The notes beneath the pieces are model-generated. The model saw only the letters and a list, made by a program, of their open reading frames with translations, was not told the DNA's origin and did no database searches. The translations under genes were made by a program, and so were the position numbers. Source: Nocardioides sp. (GTDB lineage Bacteria; Actinomycetota; Actinomycetes; Propionibacteriales; Nocardioidaceae). Taken from it: a stretch of 40,188 nt of DNA. The DNA is taken from the NCBI GenBank assembly GCA_031177735.1, contig JAPSKJ010000002.1, forward strand, positions 1-40,188, written 5' to 3'. Each line of letters begins with the position of its first letter. The first letter of the stretch is position 1. This document shows, piece by piece, positions 24,943 through 32,035 of the stretch.

Positions 24943-25156
24943 GGTCGCCCCCGTATCCGCCGGCCGGGTCTCCCTCCCGAACTGGCGCGCGCTGATCCCC
25001 GGTCGACGGCGGGGGTTCGCAGCCTCTCGTACCTGTCGGCCTGGCTGCCCGGCGTGTGACCCGAGAACGACTCAGCCCCGGCCGATGGTGGCTCGGGGCT
25101 GAGTTTGGGGATGCGGTCGCCCGCCTCCGGTATGCCTAAGGGTACAGCATGACGAC
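24943..25156. other. Intergenic region between early and late operons
   Basis: 214 bp without a convincing gene. It holds the early-operon terminator (25071-25103) and an imperfect palindrome GTATGCCTAAGGGTAC (25130-25145). Late transcription toward 24942 probably starts here or reads through, but I see no clear -35/-10 pair. An open frame on the minus strand spans the region but has no supported start. Confidence 0.6.
25071..25103 (-). terminator. Early operon terminator
   Basis: A perfect 10-bp stem CTCAGCCCCG (25071-25080) / CGGGGCTGAG (25094-25103) with a 13-nt loop, 53 bp beyond the last early gene (stop at 25157). On the plus strand it is followed by TTTGGGG. Confidence 0.8.
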
Positions 25157-26020
25157 CTACACCGCGGGTCTCTGCCGTGTCGGCGTGGTCAGGTGCAGGC
25201 GCCAGATGCTCGGCCACCACACCCAGACCTCGTGCGTCACGGGGTCGCAGTACGCCTCGACCTCGCACTCTGCCAGCCATCGCCGGATGGTCCGCTCGCC
25301 GCGCCCTTGTGCCTTGAGTGTGCCGATGGCGTCGGACTGTCGGACCCACGTCTCGGCGCCTTTGCTGCGCAGCATCCGGGCGTGGGCGTTGCTGACCCCC
25401 TCAGCGTCGAAGCGGTGCTTGCACTTGGGGCAGCGCCACCAGTCGTCGGACCCGTCGGCGGCGTACCCGTACTTGCGAATGAGGCGCGGCGGGTTGTCTT
25501 CGCATTCGACGCGGTCGCACACGACGCGGGTGCGCTCGGCTCGGTTGCCGGCGTAGAGCACGTTCTCGATCCGCACTCGAGCTCGCCGGATGTCGGCGGC
25601 GAAGTCGTCCCAGTGCGGCTCGTTCTCCCACGCCCAGTCGAGTTGGTAGCGGATGAAGTTCGCTTCGGTTGCGACGGTGCGCTTGGCGTTGTCGTATTCG
25701 GCGCCGTGGTGCGCCCGCCACTGTTCGGACCAGAACGCGAGGGTCTGGAGCGGCGGCTCCCAGGTGTCGTCTTCGTCGTCGGCGTGGCTGACGTCGCGGC
25801 CGTGGTTGACTCGCGCGTCGTACTGGTGCTGCCACGCCTCGATGTTGGCGACGTCGGCGAGGGCGACCATCGCGAGGCCGCCGGGCATCACGGTCCCGTC
25901 GAGTCGAGCTGATGCCTTGTGCTCGGCCTGCTCGTCGAGGTGGTCGCACATGCTGACGATCTCGGTCAGGTCGCGGGCGACCTTGACGGTTGGGTGTACG
26001 TCGATCCGCTGCTCGGTCAT
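25157..26020 (-). CDS. Zinc-ribbon / HTH DNA-binding protein, late-regulator candidate
   Basis: 287 aa from ATG 26020 (ATGA overlap). The N-terminal ~160 residues are helical. A zinc-ribbon-like set of cysteines follows (C168, C173, C197, C200: VVCDRVEC ... WWRCPKCKHRF). Then a helix-turn-helix-like stretch (about 228-252, QSDAIGTLKAQGRGERTIRRW) and a final Trp-rich strand (HEVWVWWPSIWRLHL). It is the last gene of the early operon, just before the late operon, which suits an activator of late transcription. That role is inferred from position. Confidence 0.72.
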   Translation of the reverse strand: MTEQRIDVHPTVKVARDLTEIVSMCDHLDEQAEHKASARLDGTVMPGGLAMVALADVANIEAWQHQYDARVNHGRDVSHADDEDDTWEPPLQTLAFWSEQWRAHHGAEYDNAKRTVATEANFIRYQLDWAWENEPHWDDFAADIRRARVRIENVLYAGNRAERTRVVCDRVECEDNPPRLIRKYGYAADGSDDWWRCPKCKHRFDAEGVSNAHARMLRSKGAETWVRQSDAIGTLKAQGRGERTIRRWLAECEVEAYCDPVTHEVWVWWPSIWRLHLTTPTRQRPAV

Positions 26021-26376
26021 GCGTCCCCCTCGACCGGGCAACTGCATCCGTAGCAGCGCCCCTCGTTGTAGTCCTTGTGTCCCGAGTGGTCGTCGACCTT
26101 GCACTTCCAGCAGGTTCCGTCCGGCGCGATCTCGCCGTGCTTGCGTCGTTGTTCGGCGACCTGCTCGGCGGTGGTGGCGAGCATCTGTCGCAGGCGGGTC
26201 CGCTCGCCGTCGATGAGGTCGGCGCAGACGAACAGCTCGACGGCGATCTGCCGCAGCAGGGCGGGCACGTCTCCGCCGATGTGCAGCGTCGTCACGTCGT
26301 CGAGTCGGAGGGTCACTCCGAGGTCGCCTGCCTCGATCGGCGGGACCGTGTCGAGGTACACGCTGACGCTCGTCAC
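26017..26376 (-). CDS. Early protein with Cys/His-rich C terminus, unknown
   Basis: 119 aa. The N-terminal half looks beta/alpha (TSVSVYLDTVPPIEAGDLGVT, GGDVPALLRQIAVELFV); the C terminus has CWKC, HSGHKDYNEGRCYGCSC, a likely zinc site. Coupled on both sides by ATGA or GTGA overlaps. No family recognised. Confidence 0.65.
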   Translation of the reverse strand: MTSVSVYLDTVPPIEAGDLGVTLRLDDVTTLHIGGDVPALLRQIAVELFVCADLIDGERTRLRQMLATTAEQVAEQRRKHGEIAPDGTCWKCKVDDHSGHKDYNEGRCYGCSCPVEGDA

Positions 26377-26510
26377 CAGTCCTCGTTCCCTTCCGTGTGC
26401 CGGTCACTGACTTCGCTGCCGGCGTTGGATGCGTACACGTGCGTCTCGTGCGGGTCGTTGCGGACGCATTGGAGGCCGTCGGGCGCGTTCCAGAGTCGGT
26501 GGTCACACAT
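26373..26510 (-). CDS. 45-aa early protein, unknown
   Basis: MCDHRLWNAPDGLQCVRNDP followed by HETHVYASNAG and an acidic end. The C-x-x-H ... C ... H-x-x-H spacing is that of a small zinc knuckle. ATG 26510 overlaps the previous gene by 8 nt and its stop overlaps the next start. It resembles the 41-aa gene at 27251 in plan. Confidence 0.6.
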   Translation of the reverse strand: MCDHRLWNAPDGLQCVRNDPHETHVYASNAGSEVSDRHTEGNEDW

Positions 26511-26832
26511 TGCGGGCCTCCTCGCGGTTGGCACGCTCGCGGAGGAACGATGCCCACAGCTCGTCGGTCGGGGTCGACGACGGGCCGGCGTCCGCCGCTT
26601 CCCGCAGCGCCGCCGCCCTCTCGGCCGCAATGACCGGCGCCAGGGCAGCGGCGACGTAGTCGCGGAGCCAGTCAGAGGTCAGGATCGCGTCGGCCTGCCT
26701 CAGCGCCTCCTGCTTCGGGCCGCCGTACTGGTGCTCCCAGGCGACCCCATTCCAGTCCCATTCGTCGCTTGCCTCGTAGATCAGCCGAGCCAGCCCCTCG
26801 GTCAGCCTCGTCGGGTCGTTGTCGGTGGTCAT
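26503..26832 (-). CDS. Early protein, 109 aa, unknown
   Basis: MTTDNDPTRLTEGLARLIYE, ASDEWDWNGVAWEHQYGGPK and a long Ala-rich helix (AAALAPVIAAERAAALREAAD) with a charged end. Mid-size soluble helical protein common among actinophage early genes; function unknown. Overlaps the helicase-loader-like gene by 4 nt. Confidence 0.65.
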   Translation of the reverse strand: MTTDNDPTRLTEGLARLIYEASDEWDWNGVAWEHQYGGPKQEALRQADAILTSDWLRDYVAAALAPVIAAERAAALREAADAGPSSTPTDELWASFLRERANREEARNV

Positions 26833-27254
26833 GGCTGCTCCTCGAGGTCGGGGTGGGTGGTCGCGGGACTCGGCAGGAGCTCGCGGAAGTTGGCCTGCTC
26901 GCCGGTCACGAGCTCGTATGCGGCCTCGGAGTCGATGACCTCGCCGTCACCGACCCGGCGGCGGGCCTCGAGCAGCCAGCGCCGCTCTTGCCCGTCGTCG
27001 AGTCCGGGCGGCGGGGTGAGCGGCGGGTGCTCGTCGATGCGCTTGGCCCGCAGCTTCCTGACGGCGGTACGGATCGCGGCCGGCATGAGCCACTCGGTGC
27101 TGCTGCGGTAGTGCTGGATCAGCGCGACCCGGCAGTCGTCGAAGCGCAGGTCGTCGAGCGCGGCTGCCCATGCCTTCGCGGCGTCGGGGTCGGGGCGGCG
27201 GTTGTCGTAGGCGGCTGCCATCGAGAGCAGCACCTGGGCCTCGGCGGGGCTCAC
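26829..27254 (-). CDS. Replicative helicase loader-like protein (G39P-type fold candidate)
   Basis: 141 aa from GTG 27254 (GTG 27257 also possible). SPAEAQVLLSMAAAYDNRRP, AAKAWAAALDDLRFDDCRVAL, then IQHYRSSTEWLMPAAIRTAV is the helical pattern shared by many actinobacterial phage and prophage proteins likened to the G39P helicase loader/inhibitor. A charged linker and a C-terminal helix follow. It sits downstream of the DnaD-like initiator, consistent with loading the host helicase at the phage origin. No helicase gene is seen here. Confidence 0.62.
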   Translation of the reverse strand: MSPAEAQVLLSMAAAYDNRRPDPDAAKAWAAALDDLRFDDCRVALIQHYRSSTEWLMPAAIRTAVRKLRAKRIDEHPPLTPPPGLDDGQERRWLLEARRRVGDGEVIDSEAAYELVTGEQANFRELLPSPATTHPDLEEQP

Positions 27255-27376
27255 CACTCCCACCCTTCGAGCTGGTCCCAGTGCATCCCGTCGTGTCCGG
27301 GGGGCAGGCAGCAGACGGCTTCGGGGCCGTGGTCGCTGATCGGGGTGACGGCGTGGCACTCGTCGGCGGTGGTCAT
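27251..27376 (-). CDS. 41-aa early protein, possible zinc knuckle
   Basis: MTTADECHAVTPISDHGPEA, then VCCLPPGHDGMHWDQLEGWEW. Cys and His in C-H ... H ... CC ... GH-x-x-x-H order recall the short metal-binding peptides of actinobacteria. ATGA/GTGA overlaps at both ends. Function unknown. Confidence 0.6.
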   Translation of the reverse strand: MTTADECHAVTPISDHGPEAVCCLPPGHDGMHWDQLEGWEW

Positions 27377-27570
27377 GCCGCCCCCTCGTGCGGCACACCC
27401 GTGAACGTGCATGGCTCGGGAAGGTCTTGGATGAGCGCCCTCCCGCAGTCAAGGCATCTCGCTCGACGCGCGGGGGCTCCAGTGAGCGCGTCCAGATACG
27501 TCATCGCTTGGTTGATCTCGTCGCCATGAATACAGCGGACGCGATCGTGTGGGCACCTGCGCAACCTCAT
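27373..27570 (-). CDS. 65-aa zinc-ribbon-like early protein
   Basis: From ATG 27570: MRLRRCPHDRVRCIHGDEIN and later RARCLDCGRALIQDLPEPC. Two Cys/His clusters (C-x-H ... C-x-H and C-x-x-C ... C) could bind one or two zinc ions. Overlaps the DnaD-like gene by ATGA. Function unknown. Confidence 0.62.
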   Translation of the reverse strand: MRLRRCPHDRVRCIHGDEINQAMTYLDALTGAPARRARCLDCGRALIQDLPEPCTFTGVPHEGAA

Positions 27571-28406
27571 CGGTCGCCTCCGATCTGCGGGAACGGGATG
27601 GTCTGGCCCTGCTCCTCGTCGTGCAGCTGCTTGGCGAGGCGGAGGTGCTGCTGGACGCGGGACTCGGGCGCTGGTCTGGCTGGTCGCTCGTCGCGCCAGT
27701 GCTCGCCGTTCAGCCACGTCGCCGGGTGCTTGGTGAACTGCGGGTGCTTGCCCTCGCTCATCTGCCAGGTGATGTAGGCGGCTGCGGAGGCGATGAGCAG
27801 GTCGGGAGTGACGCCGGGCTTCTTGAGCGCGGATCGGTAGGCGCTCTCTGCCTTCTTGCGGCCGACCTTGTGTGAGTAGGTGTCCCAGAACTCGTCGAAT
27901 CGTTCGGGGGGCTCCGTCTTCGAGCCCTTTGGGCGAGAGTTCCTTTTCATCTCACCTTCACCATCACCTTCACCATCACCTTCACCATCAACGTGTGGCC
28001 CCATCGAGCCCACACCGTGACCACGTCGTGCACTCGTCGTGGACTCGTCGTGGCCCCCACGAGTTCCACGCTGAGAATCTGCCGGTGGTCGCTCGCAGCC
28101 GACCTTGTCGCAGGTCTGGAAGTACCGCTTGTCCGGCTTCTGGTGCTTGGTGAAGTTCGGGATGATGATCCACCCGTCGACACGCATGATCCGACCGTTC
28201 GCGGCCAGCTCGCGGAGCAGTTCGGCGGCGCTCACGTCGTCGCCGGGGAAGATCCGCATCTTGATCTGCTTGGGCTTGTCCTGCAGGTGGCCGTTGTCGC
28301 AGGCGTAGCTCCACAGGCCGATGAACAGGAGTCGAGCGGGGATGGAGAGGTCGACGATCGCCTCGTCGGTCCAGTAGTCGGGCTTCACGCCGCGGATCTT
28401 GGGCAT
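27567..28406 (-). CDS. DnaD/replisome organizer-like replication initiator
   Basis: 279 aa. N-terminal winged-helix domain (about 1-100): IRGVKPDYWTDEAIVDLSIP, ARLLFIGLWSYACDNG, and VSAAELLRELAANGRIMRVD; the linker carries GEGD x3 (141-152). The C-terminal half has FDEFWDTYSHKVGRKKAESA and YRSALKKPGVTPDLLIASAAAYI, the DnaD-like pattern of phage replication proteins, followed by a conserved 'HPATWLNGEHW' end. It would bind the phage origin and recruit the host helicase. No iteron array was recognised within the gene. Confidence 0.82.
   Translation of the reverse strand: MPKIRGVKPDYWTDEAIVDLSIPARLLFIGLWSYACDNGHLQDKPKQIKMRIFPGDDVSAAELLRELAANGRIMRVDGWIIIPNFTKHQKPDKRYFQTCDKVGCERPPADSQRGTRGGHDESTTSARRGHGVGSMGPHVDGEGDGEGDGEGEMKRNSRPKGSKTEPPERFDEFWDTYSHKVGRKKAESAYRSALKKPGVTPDLLIASAAAYITWQMSEGKHPQFTKHPATWLNGEHWRDERPARPAPESRVQQHLRLAKQLHDEEQGQTIPFPQIGGDR
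27952..27987 (-). repeat. 12-bp microsatellite inside replication gene
   Basis: TCACCTTCACCA occurs three times in perfect tandem (27952-27963, 27964-27975, 27976-27987), coding for (GEGD) repeats in the flexible linker. Copy number could vary without a frame change because the unit is 12 bp. Confidence 0.9.
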
Positions 28407-28407
28407 G

Positions 28408-29055
28408 TCAGGCGCCCACCTTCCCGCTGAACTGTCGCCACTTGTCCTCGCCGATCTCGCGCATGACGAGGCGGGAGTAGAGGTCGCTCATCCCGTTGCG
28501 CCGACACCACACCTCGAGCGCGTTCCGGTTGACCCCGAGCTCGTCACACGCGTCGCTGATCCGGCCGCGCTGTTCGTCGAGGTCGTGCAGGATCTCGGCC
28601 CGGGTGCGCTGCTGGTAGCCGACACCGCGGGGTTGCTCGGCGGGGTTGTCGATGTCGTCCCAAGCGAGCGGGGGTGCGTAGCCGTGTCGCCGCGCCCAGG
28701 TCCGGGCTCGCTTCGGCCCGATGCCGACGGGCACGGTCATCGAGAGCCGGTCGTAGACGTCGGCGATGCGGTCAGCGGTGGTCTTATACATCGTCGTGGC
28801 CCGCATGAGGTAGGTCAGTGCGCCGGCGTTGGTGTATCCGAGCTCGGCGGCGATCCGGTCGCGTCCCCAGCCGATCGCCTGGAGTGCTTGGATGCGGCGC
28901 TGGGAGCCGAGCGCGGGGACCTTGGGTGGCCGCAGTTGGCGTTCGATGTTGCGCCGGCGGTGAGCTTCCTTGCAGGCGTCACACGGGTGGCTGCCTGCGC
29001 GTCGGTGTGCCGTGTAGCCGCGTTCGGTCCCGTGCCTTGGGTCGTCAGCCTTCAC
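28408..29055 (-). CDS. Helix-turn-helix protein with N-terminal CxxC motif
   Basis: 215 aa from GTG 29055 (GTGA overlap with WhiB). The motif GYTAHRRAGSHPCDACKEAH (about 13-32) recurs in actinobacterial and actinophage proteins. Two HTH-like blocks follow: RRIQALQAIGWGRDRIAAEL (about 53-72) and RISDACDELGVNRNALEVWC (near 168-187). It probably binds DNA, perhaps with WhiB, whose gene it overlaps. Function unknown. Confidence 0.7.
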   Translation of the reverse strand: MKADDPRHGTERGYTAHRRAGSHPCDACKEAHRRRNIERQLRPPKVPALGSQRRIQALQAIGWGRDRIAAELGYTNAGALTYLMRATTMYKTTADRIADVYDRLSMTVPVGIGPKRARTWARRHGYAPPLAWDDIDNPAEQPRGVGYQQRTRAEILHDLDEQRGRISDACDELGVNRNALEVWCRRNGMSDLYSRLVMREIGEDKWRQFSGKVGA

Positions 29056-29327
29056 GCCGCCGCCCCCTTCATGCGCTGCCTTTCTGCCGGTGTCATCCCG
29101 CCCCAGATGCCGTGCGGTTCGTCGGTTCGGAGCGCGATCTCGAGGCACGCGGTCCGCACGGGGCATTCGGCGCAGATGGACTTGACGCGGGCGACGGCTT
29201 CTCGGTCTCCGGTGTCGACGAACCACGCTTCGGGGTCGCTGCGGTAGCAGACGGCGTCGGCGGTGCGGCGGAGGTCGTCTTCGTTGAGCGTGGGGAACGG
29301 GGTCATGCGTGGTGGCATCCGGGTCAC
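29052..29327 (-). CDS. WhiB family transcriptional regulator
   Basis: 91 aa from GTG 29327; this start is supported by AAGGAG upstream and the GTGA overlap, while ATG 29306 has no ribosome site. Four cysteines (C27, C52, C55, C61) form the Fe-S site, with ICAECPVRTAC in the middle, followed by GIWGG (73-77) and a basic C-terminal turn (TPAERQRMK). WhiB proteins bind sigma factor region 4 and tune host promoters. Phage copies can repress host WhiB2-dependent septation, a possibility here. Confidence 0.95.
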   Translation of the reverse strand: MTRMPPRMTPFPTLNEDDLRRTADAVCYRSDPEAWFVDTGDREAVARVKSICAECPVRTACLEIALRTDEPHGIWGGMTPAERQRMKGAAA

Positions 29328-29653
29328 AACGGCCACTCCTTCCACTTGCCAGCGGCCTCCCTCGTCACGACCCAGAGCCGCGTGGGGATGCCGGGGCCGC
29401 TGGTTGCGAGCAGCGGCAGGGCGTTGGTCTGTTCGGCGACGGCGACGAGTCGGTCGCGGTCGAGGGGGCTGAGGCGCTTGGACTTCGCGGTGCCGACCTG
29501 CACCCATGCGAGGCCGTAGAGCGGGTGGTACATGGCGAGGTCGGCGACACCCTTGGATCCGGCGGCGCGCATGATCTGGAACCAGCCCCGGTTGAACATC
29601 CACTTGGACACGCGGTGCTCTCGTGCGCGGCCGTTGCGGGCGTGATTGGTCAT
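29324..29653 (-). CDS. Holliday-junction-resolvase-like nuclease
   Basis: 109 aa from ATG 29653. GRAREHRVSKWMFNRGWFQI with an early Glu (E12), RAAGSKGVADLAMYHP with S33 and D38, then WVQVGTAKSKRLSP follow the Hjc-type PD-(D/E)XK order E...S...D...(Q/E)xK. Here the usual E-V-K is QVG with a later lysine, so activity needs checking. It is placed with the YqaJ exonuclease in a recombination set. Confidence 0.7.
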   Translation of the reverse strand: MTNHARNGRAREHRVSKWMFNRGWFQIMRAAGSKGVADLAMYHPLYGLAWVQVGTAKSKRLSPLDRDRLVAVAEQTNALPLLATSGPGIPTRLWVVTREAAGKWKEWPL

Positions 29654-29799
29654 GCGGTCCCCGCAGTGCCGAGCCACTGCTCGCGCTCGATGAACGTGTC
29701 GGGGTCGTGGTCCGAAGCGGGGTCCATGTCTACGGCCGCACACTTGTCGCAGATCCAGAACTCCGCGGCGTACATACCGCACTCAACGCATTCGTTCAC
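29650..29799 (-). CDS. 49-aa zinc-ribbon protein
   Basis: GTG 29799: VNECVECGMYAAEFWICDKC, then AAVDMDPASDHDPDTFIERE. Two C-x-x-C pairs (C4/C7 and C17/C20) make a compact zinc ribbon. GTGA overlap upstream and ATGA overlap downstream. Function unknown. Confidence 0.68.
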   Translation of the reverse strand: MNECVECGMYAAEFWICDKCAAVDMDPASDHDPDTFIEREQWLGTAGTA

Positions 29800-29936
29800 A
29801 CCTCCACCCCCACCATCTCCGCCAGGTCGGGCGCCTGTTCCCGCACGATCCGAGCCCACGCGGCCCACTGCTCGGGGCTGGCGTCGGGCTTGGCTTCGAG
29901 GGTGCGCTCCTGGGACCACATGTGACCGGCGCCCAT
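29796..29936 (-). CDS. 46-aa early protein, unknown
   Basis: MGAGHMWSQERTLEAKPDAS, then PEQWAAWARIVREQAPDLAE and MVGVEV: one helix-turn-helix-sized helical hairpin. ATGA overlap at the start, GTGA at the end. No family recognised. Confidence 0.65.
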   Translation of the reverse strand: MGAGHMWSQERTLEAKPDASPEQWAAWARIVREQAPDLAEMVGVEV

Positions 29937-30436
29937 CAGCTCTCACCGCCCGACAGCGCCTTGACCTCGGCCTCGATCTGGGCCTTGCGGTCGGGGTCGG
30001 CGGTCTTCCACTCGGCGCGCAGGTTGGCGATGCGCTCCTCGGTCGTCGGCTCGTTGCTCAACGGCTGCACGCGGAACGTCTGGGACTTGCCGCGCGAGAC
30101 GAGCAGTGGGATCGACCGCGGCTTGTCGATGTGGGACAGGTGACTGATCCTCGTGCCACCCACCTTGTCCTTGCCAAAAGTGACGTCGGGATCGCAGTAG
30201 AGGGTGACGCGCCGGCCGACGTACTGCGAGGCGTCGGTGCCCCAGCAGGCAGCGAGCACGCGGCGCATCGACTTCCCTGGTCGCCACACGCGCGGGAACT
30301 CGGCGAGGTGGATGTTGACGGGCTGCTCGTCGTTGCCCTTGCTGACCTTCGCGATGGTGAAGGTGCGCGGGCCGCCGACGAGGTCAACGGCGTCGAGCTG
30401 GTCGGAGTTGGGGGCGAGGGTGTCGCTGATGTCCAT
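29936..30436 (-). CDS. Conserved actinophage protein next to exonuclease (possible ssDNA-binding / recombination partner)
   Basis: 166 aa from ATG 30436: MDISDTLAPNSDQLDAVDLV, GGPRTFTIAKVSKGNDEQPV, SMRRVLAACWGTDASQYVGR, RVTLYCDPDVTFGKDKVGGT, ISHLSHIDKPRSIPLLVSRG. The beta-rich core (WGxxxxxYVGRRxTLY) recurs in many actinobacterial phages, often beside YqaJ. An OB-like single-strand-binding or annealing role is an inference from that neighbourhood. The C-terminal helix is charged. Confidence 0.68.
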   Translation of the reverse strand: MDISDTLAPNSDQLDAVDLVGGPRTFTIAKVSKGNDEQPVNIHLAEFPRVWRPGKSMRRVLAACWGTDASQYVGRRVTLYCDPDVTFGKDKVGGTRISHLSHIDKPRSIPLLVSRGKSQTFRVQPLSNEPTTEERIANLRAEWKTADPDRKAQIEAEVKALSGGES

Positions 30437-30702
30437 CACAGGTGTCCTTCGTCGTCTCGGACCGCGCGATAGGCACGGCAGTTGGTGCATTGGCAGGAAG
30501 GCGAGTCGCCACTTGGGCGCGCGTACTCGCGGGCGAACTGCCACACGGCGGAGGCACGGTCGTCGTCGGCGTCGAGGTGGTCAGCGAGTGCGGATAACTC
30601 AGCCCGGTCCTCGTCACAGATGTCGGAGTGCTGCAGGTGGAATCGGATCTGACTGGCGCCACGATTCGTGCCGAACTTGCTGAACTCAGTCTTGCGTGCC
30701 AC
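30436..30702 (-). CDS. Early protein with CxCxxC, unknown
   Basis: 88 aa from GTG 30702. A basic N terminus (VARKTEFSKFGTNRGASQIR), acidic helix (ICDEDRAELSALADHLDADD) and a C-terminal SCQCTNCRAYRAVRD cluster. The start follows the YqaJ stop by 1 nt. Function unknown. Confidence 0.65.
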   Translation of the reverse strand: MARKTEFSKFGTNRGASQIRFHLQHSDICDEDRAELSALADHLDADDDRASAVWQFAREYARPSGDSPSCQCTNCRAYRAVRDDEGHL

Positions 30703-30703
30703 G

Positions 30704-31375
30704 TCAGGCCACCTTCAGGTCGAAGTCGATGCGTTCGGTCATGGGCATGTCGGCGACTCGCTGCTTGTAGTCGGCGACGATCTGTGCGGCGTCCTTCTCG
30801 AACTGGACGCACGCGGCGGTGATGGCGTCGAACCACGCGGGGTCCGGCTCGACACGCTTGACGTATAGGGGCATGCCGCCGACGTAGGACACGTAGTCGA
30901 TCCACTTGCGGCCCGAGACCAGCAACCCCGCCTGCAACTGCGGCATGTAGAACGCCGGCACCTCGTCGGCCAGGATCGTCTTCACGTGCGTCTTGGCTCG
31001 CGGCGCCTTGATCTCGATTAGGCCGTGGTCGCCCACGAGGCCGTCGGGTGAGTAGCCAAGAGTCCAGTCGTCCTCGTCGCGGCGCATGAAGCCGACCTCG
31101 TCCACGTGGCCGTAGTTGTCGGCGTACACGGCGCGGGCGAACGGCTCGGACTCGACGCCGCGCCACATGTCCGACGTCATCGGTGTTTCCTCGGTCCAGC
31201 CGGTGATGCGTTCGGCGGCGAGGGTGGAGAGCAGGTTGCGGGACGTGTCGTTGTCGGCCACTCGTAGGGTCGGGGTCAGCAGTCGGCCGACGACGCTGGC
31301 GGTGACGATGCCGCGTCGAGCCTTGTGCCACTCCTCGGAGCCCTGTTCGAGCTCGGCCATGATGTGCAGGCTCAT
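30704..31375 (-). CDS. YqaJ-type viral exonuclease (lambda Exo-like)
   Basis: 223 aa from ATG 31375, preceded by GAGGAG. The YqaJ motifs are clear: QGSEEWHKARRGIVTAS (11-27), the E76/SEPFAR turn, and the PD-(D/E)XK core GYSPDGLVGDHGLIEIK with D111, E121 and K123. A later TDI..MPQLQAGLLVSGRKWI helix is typical. It digests one strand from double-strand ends for strand annealing recombination. The adjacent 166-aa protein could be its partner; no RecT/Beta homologue is seen. Confidence 0.92.
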   Translation of the reverse strand: MSLHIMAELEQGSEEWHKARRGIVTASVVGRLLTPTLRVADNDTSRNLLSTLAAERITGWTEETPMTSDMWRGVESEPFARAVYADNYGHVDEVGFMRRDEDDWTLGYSPDGLVGDHGLIEIKAPRAKTHVKTILADEVPAFYMPQLQAGLLVSGRKWIDYVSYVGGMPLYVKRVEPDPAWFDAITAACVQFEKDAAQIVADYKQRVADMPMTERIDFDLKVA

Positions 31376-31482
31376 TCGCCCATCTCCTCGTCGCATTCGG
31401 GGCAGATGACGACCTCGAACTCGAACTCGTCGTCCGCCAGCACGGTCCGCCAACAGATCTCGCAGGGCACGCGGATGCTCAT
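31372..31482 (-). CDS. 36-aa zinc-ribbon peptide
   Basis: MSIRVPCEICWRTVLADDEF, then EFEVVICPECDEEMGE. CEIC and CPEC (C7/C10 and C27/C30) form a minimal zinc ribbon. ATGA overlaps at both ends with its neighbours. Function unknown. Confidence 0.7.
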   Translation of the reverse strand: MSIRVPCEICWRTVLADDEFEFEVVICPECDEEMGE

Positions 31483-31643
31483 CGGCCCCACACCTCCCGC
31501 GCCGCCGCCGCATCAGCCAGGTCGTCGAGGTCGTTGTCGCTCCACCCGATGACGCCACCCATCTGCGCCCACTCGATGCGGTCACGAGCGCCGGCGCAGG
31601 CTGGGCAGGTGTCGACGTCGCCCGTGCATCGGTGCGAGCTCAC
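31479..31643 (-). CDS. 54-aa early protein with CxxC
   Basis: GTG 31643: VSSHRCTGDVDTCPACAGAR, then DRIEWAQMGGVIGWSDNDLD and an acidic helix. Cys at 6, 13 and 16. GTGA overlap with the upstream membrane protein gene and ATGA with the downstream gene. Unknown. Confidence 0.65.
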   Translation of the reverse strand: MSSHRCTGDVDTCPACAGARDRIEWAQMGGVIGWSDNDLDDLADAAAAREVWGR

Positions 31644-32035
31644 CGTGCCCGCCTTTCGTCGATCCGCACGACCTTCGCCAGCGCCTCGTCATGCACCGGT
31701 GTCAGCTCGACGGGTGCGGTGACCTCGATGACGCCTTCGCGGTGGCCTGCGATGTGCGGCAGGCAGGTGTGGTGTTCGGCGTGGAGTTCGGCGCGTCCTT
31801 GTTCGGCGACGAGCATGATCTGCAGGTCGGAGTTCTGGCCGCGTTGCTTGCTGATGATCCGCATGTCTTTGCGGTGGCGTTCGTCGAGGCGGCGGATGGT
31901 GTCGCGGCACTCGTCGAGGTGACGGCCCTGCGTTTCGGCGAGGGTGCGGAAGTGACGGCAGTCGTTGGCGACGATCCACAACGGGTAGCCCATGACGAGG
32001 GCGACGAGGAGTGCAGTGGTGAGGATGGCGGTCAC
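31640..32035 (-). CDS. Membrane-anchored coiled-coil early protein
   Basis: 131 aa. One N-terminal membrane helix (about 3-23, AILTTALLVALVMGYPLWIV), then a charged heptad helix (HFRTLAETQGRHLDECRDTI, RRLDERHRKDMRIISKQRGQ) and a C-terminal region ending VVRIDERRAR. Membrane anchor inside an early operon is unusual and may tether phage replication or act on the host membrane. Unknown. Confidence 0.65.
   Translation of the reverse strand: MTAILTTALLVALVMGYPLWIVANDCRHFRTLAETQGRHLDECRDTIRRLDERHRKDMRIISKQRGQNSDLQIMLVAEQGRAELHAEHHTCLPHIAGHREGVIEVTAPVELTPVHDEALAKVVRIDERRAR

Noticed and set aside
24939-25349. 136-codon minus-strand frame in the early/late gap
   Set aside because: Starts inside a real gene in another frame, contains the terminator hairpin and has an Arg/Pro/Gly-rich composition with no supported start.
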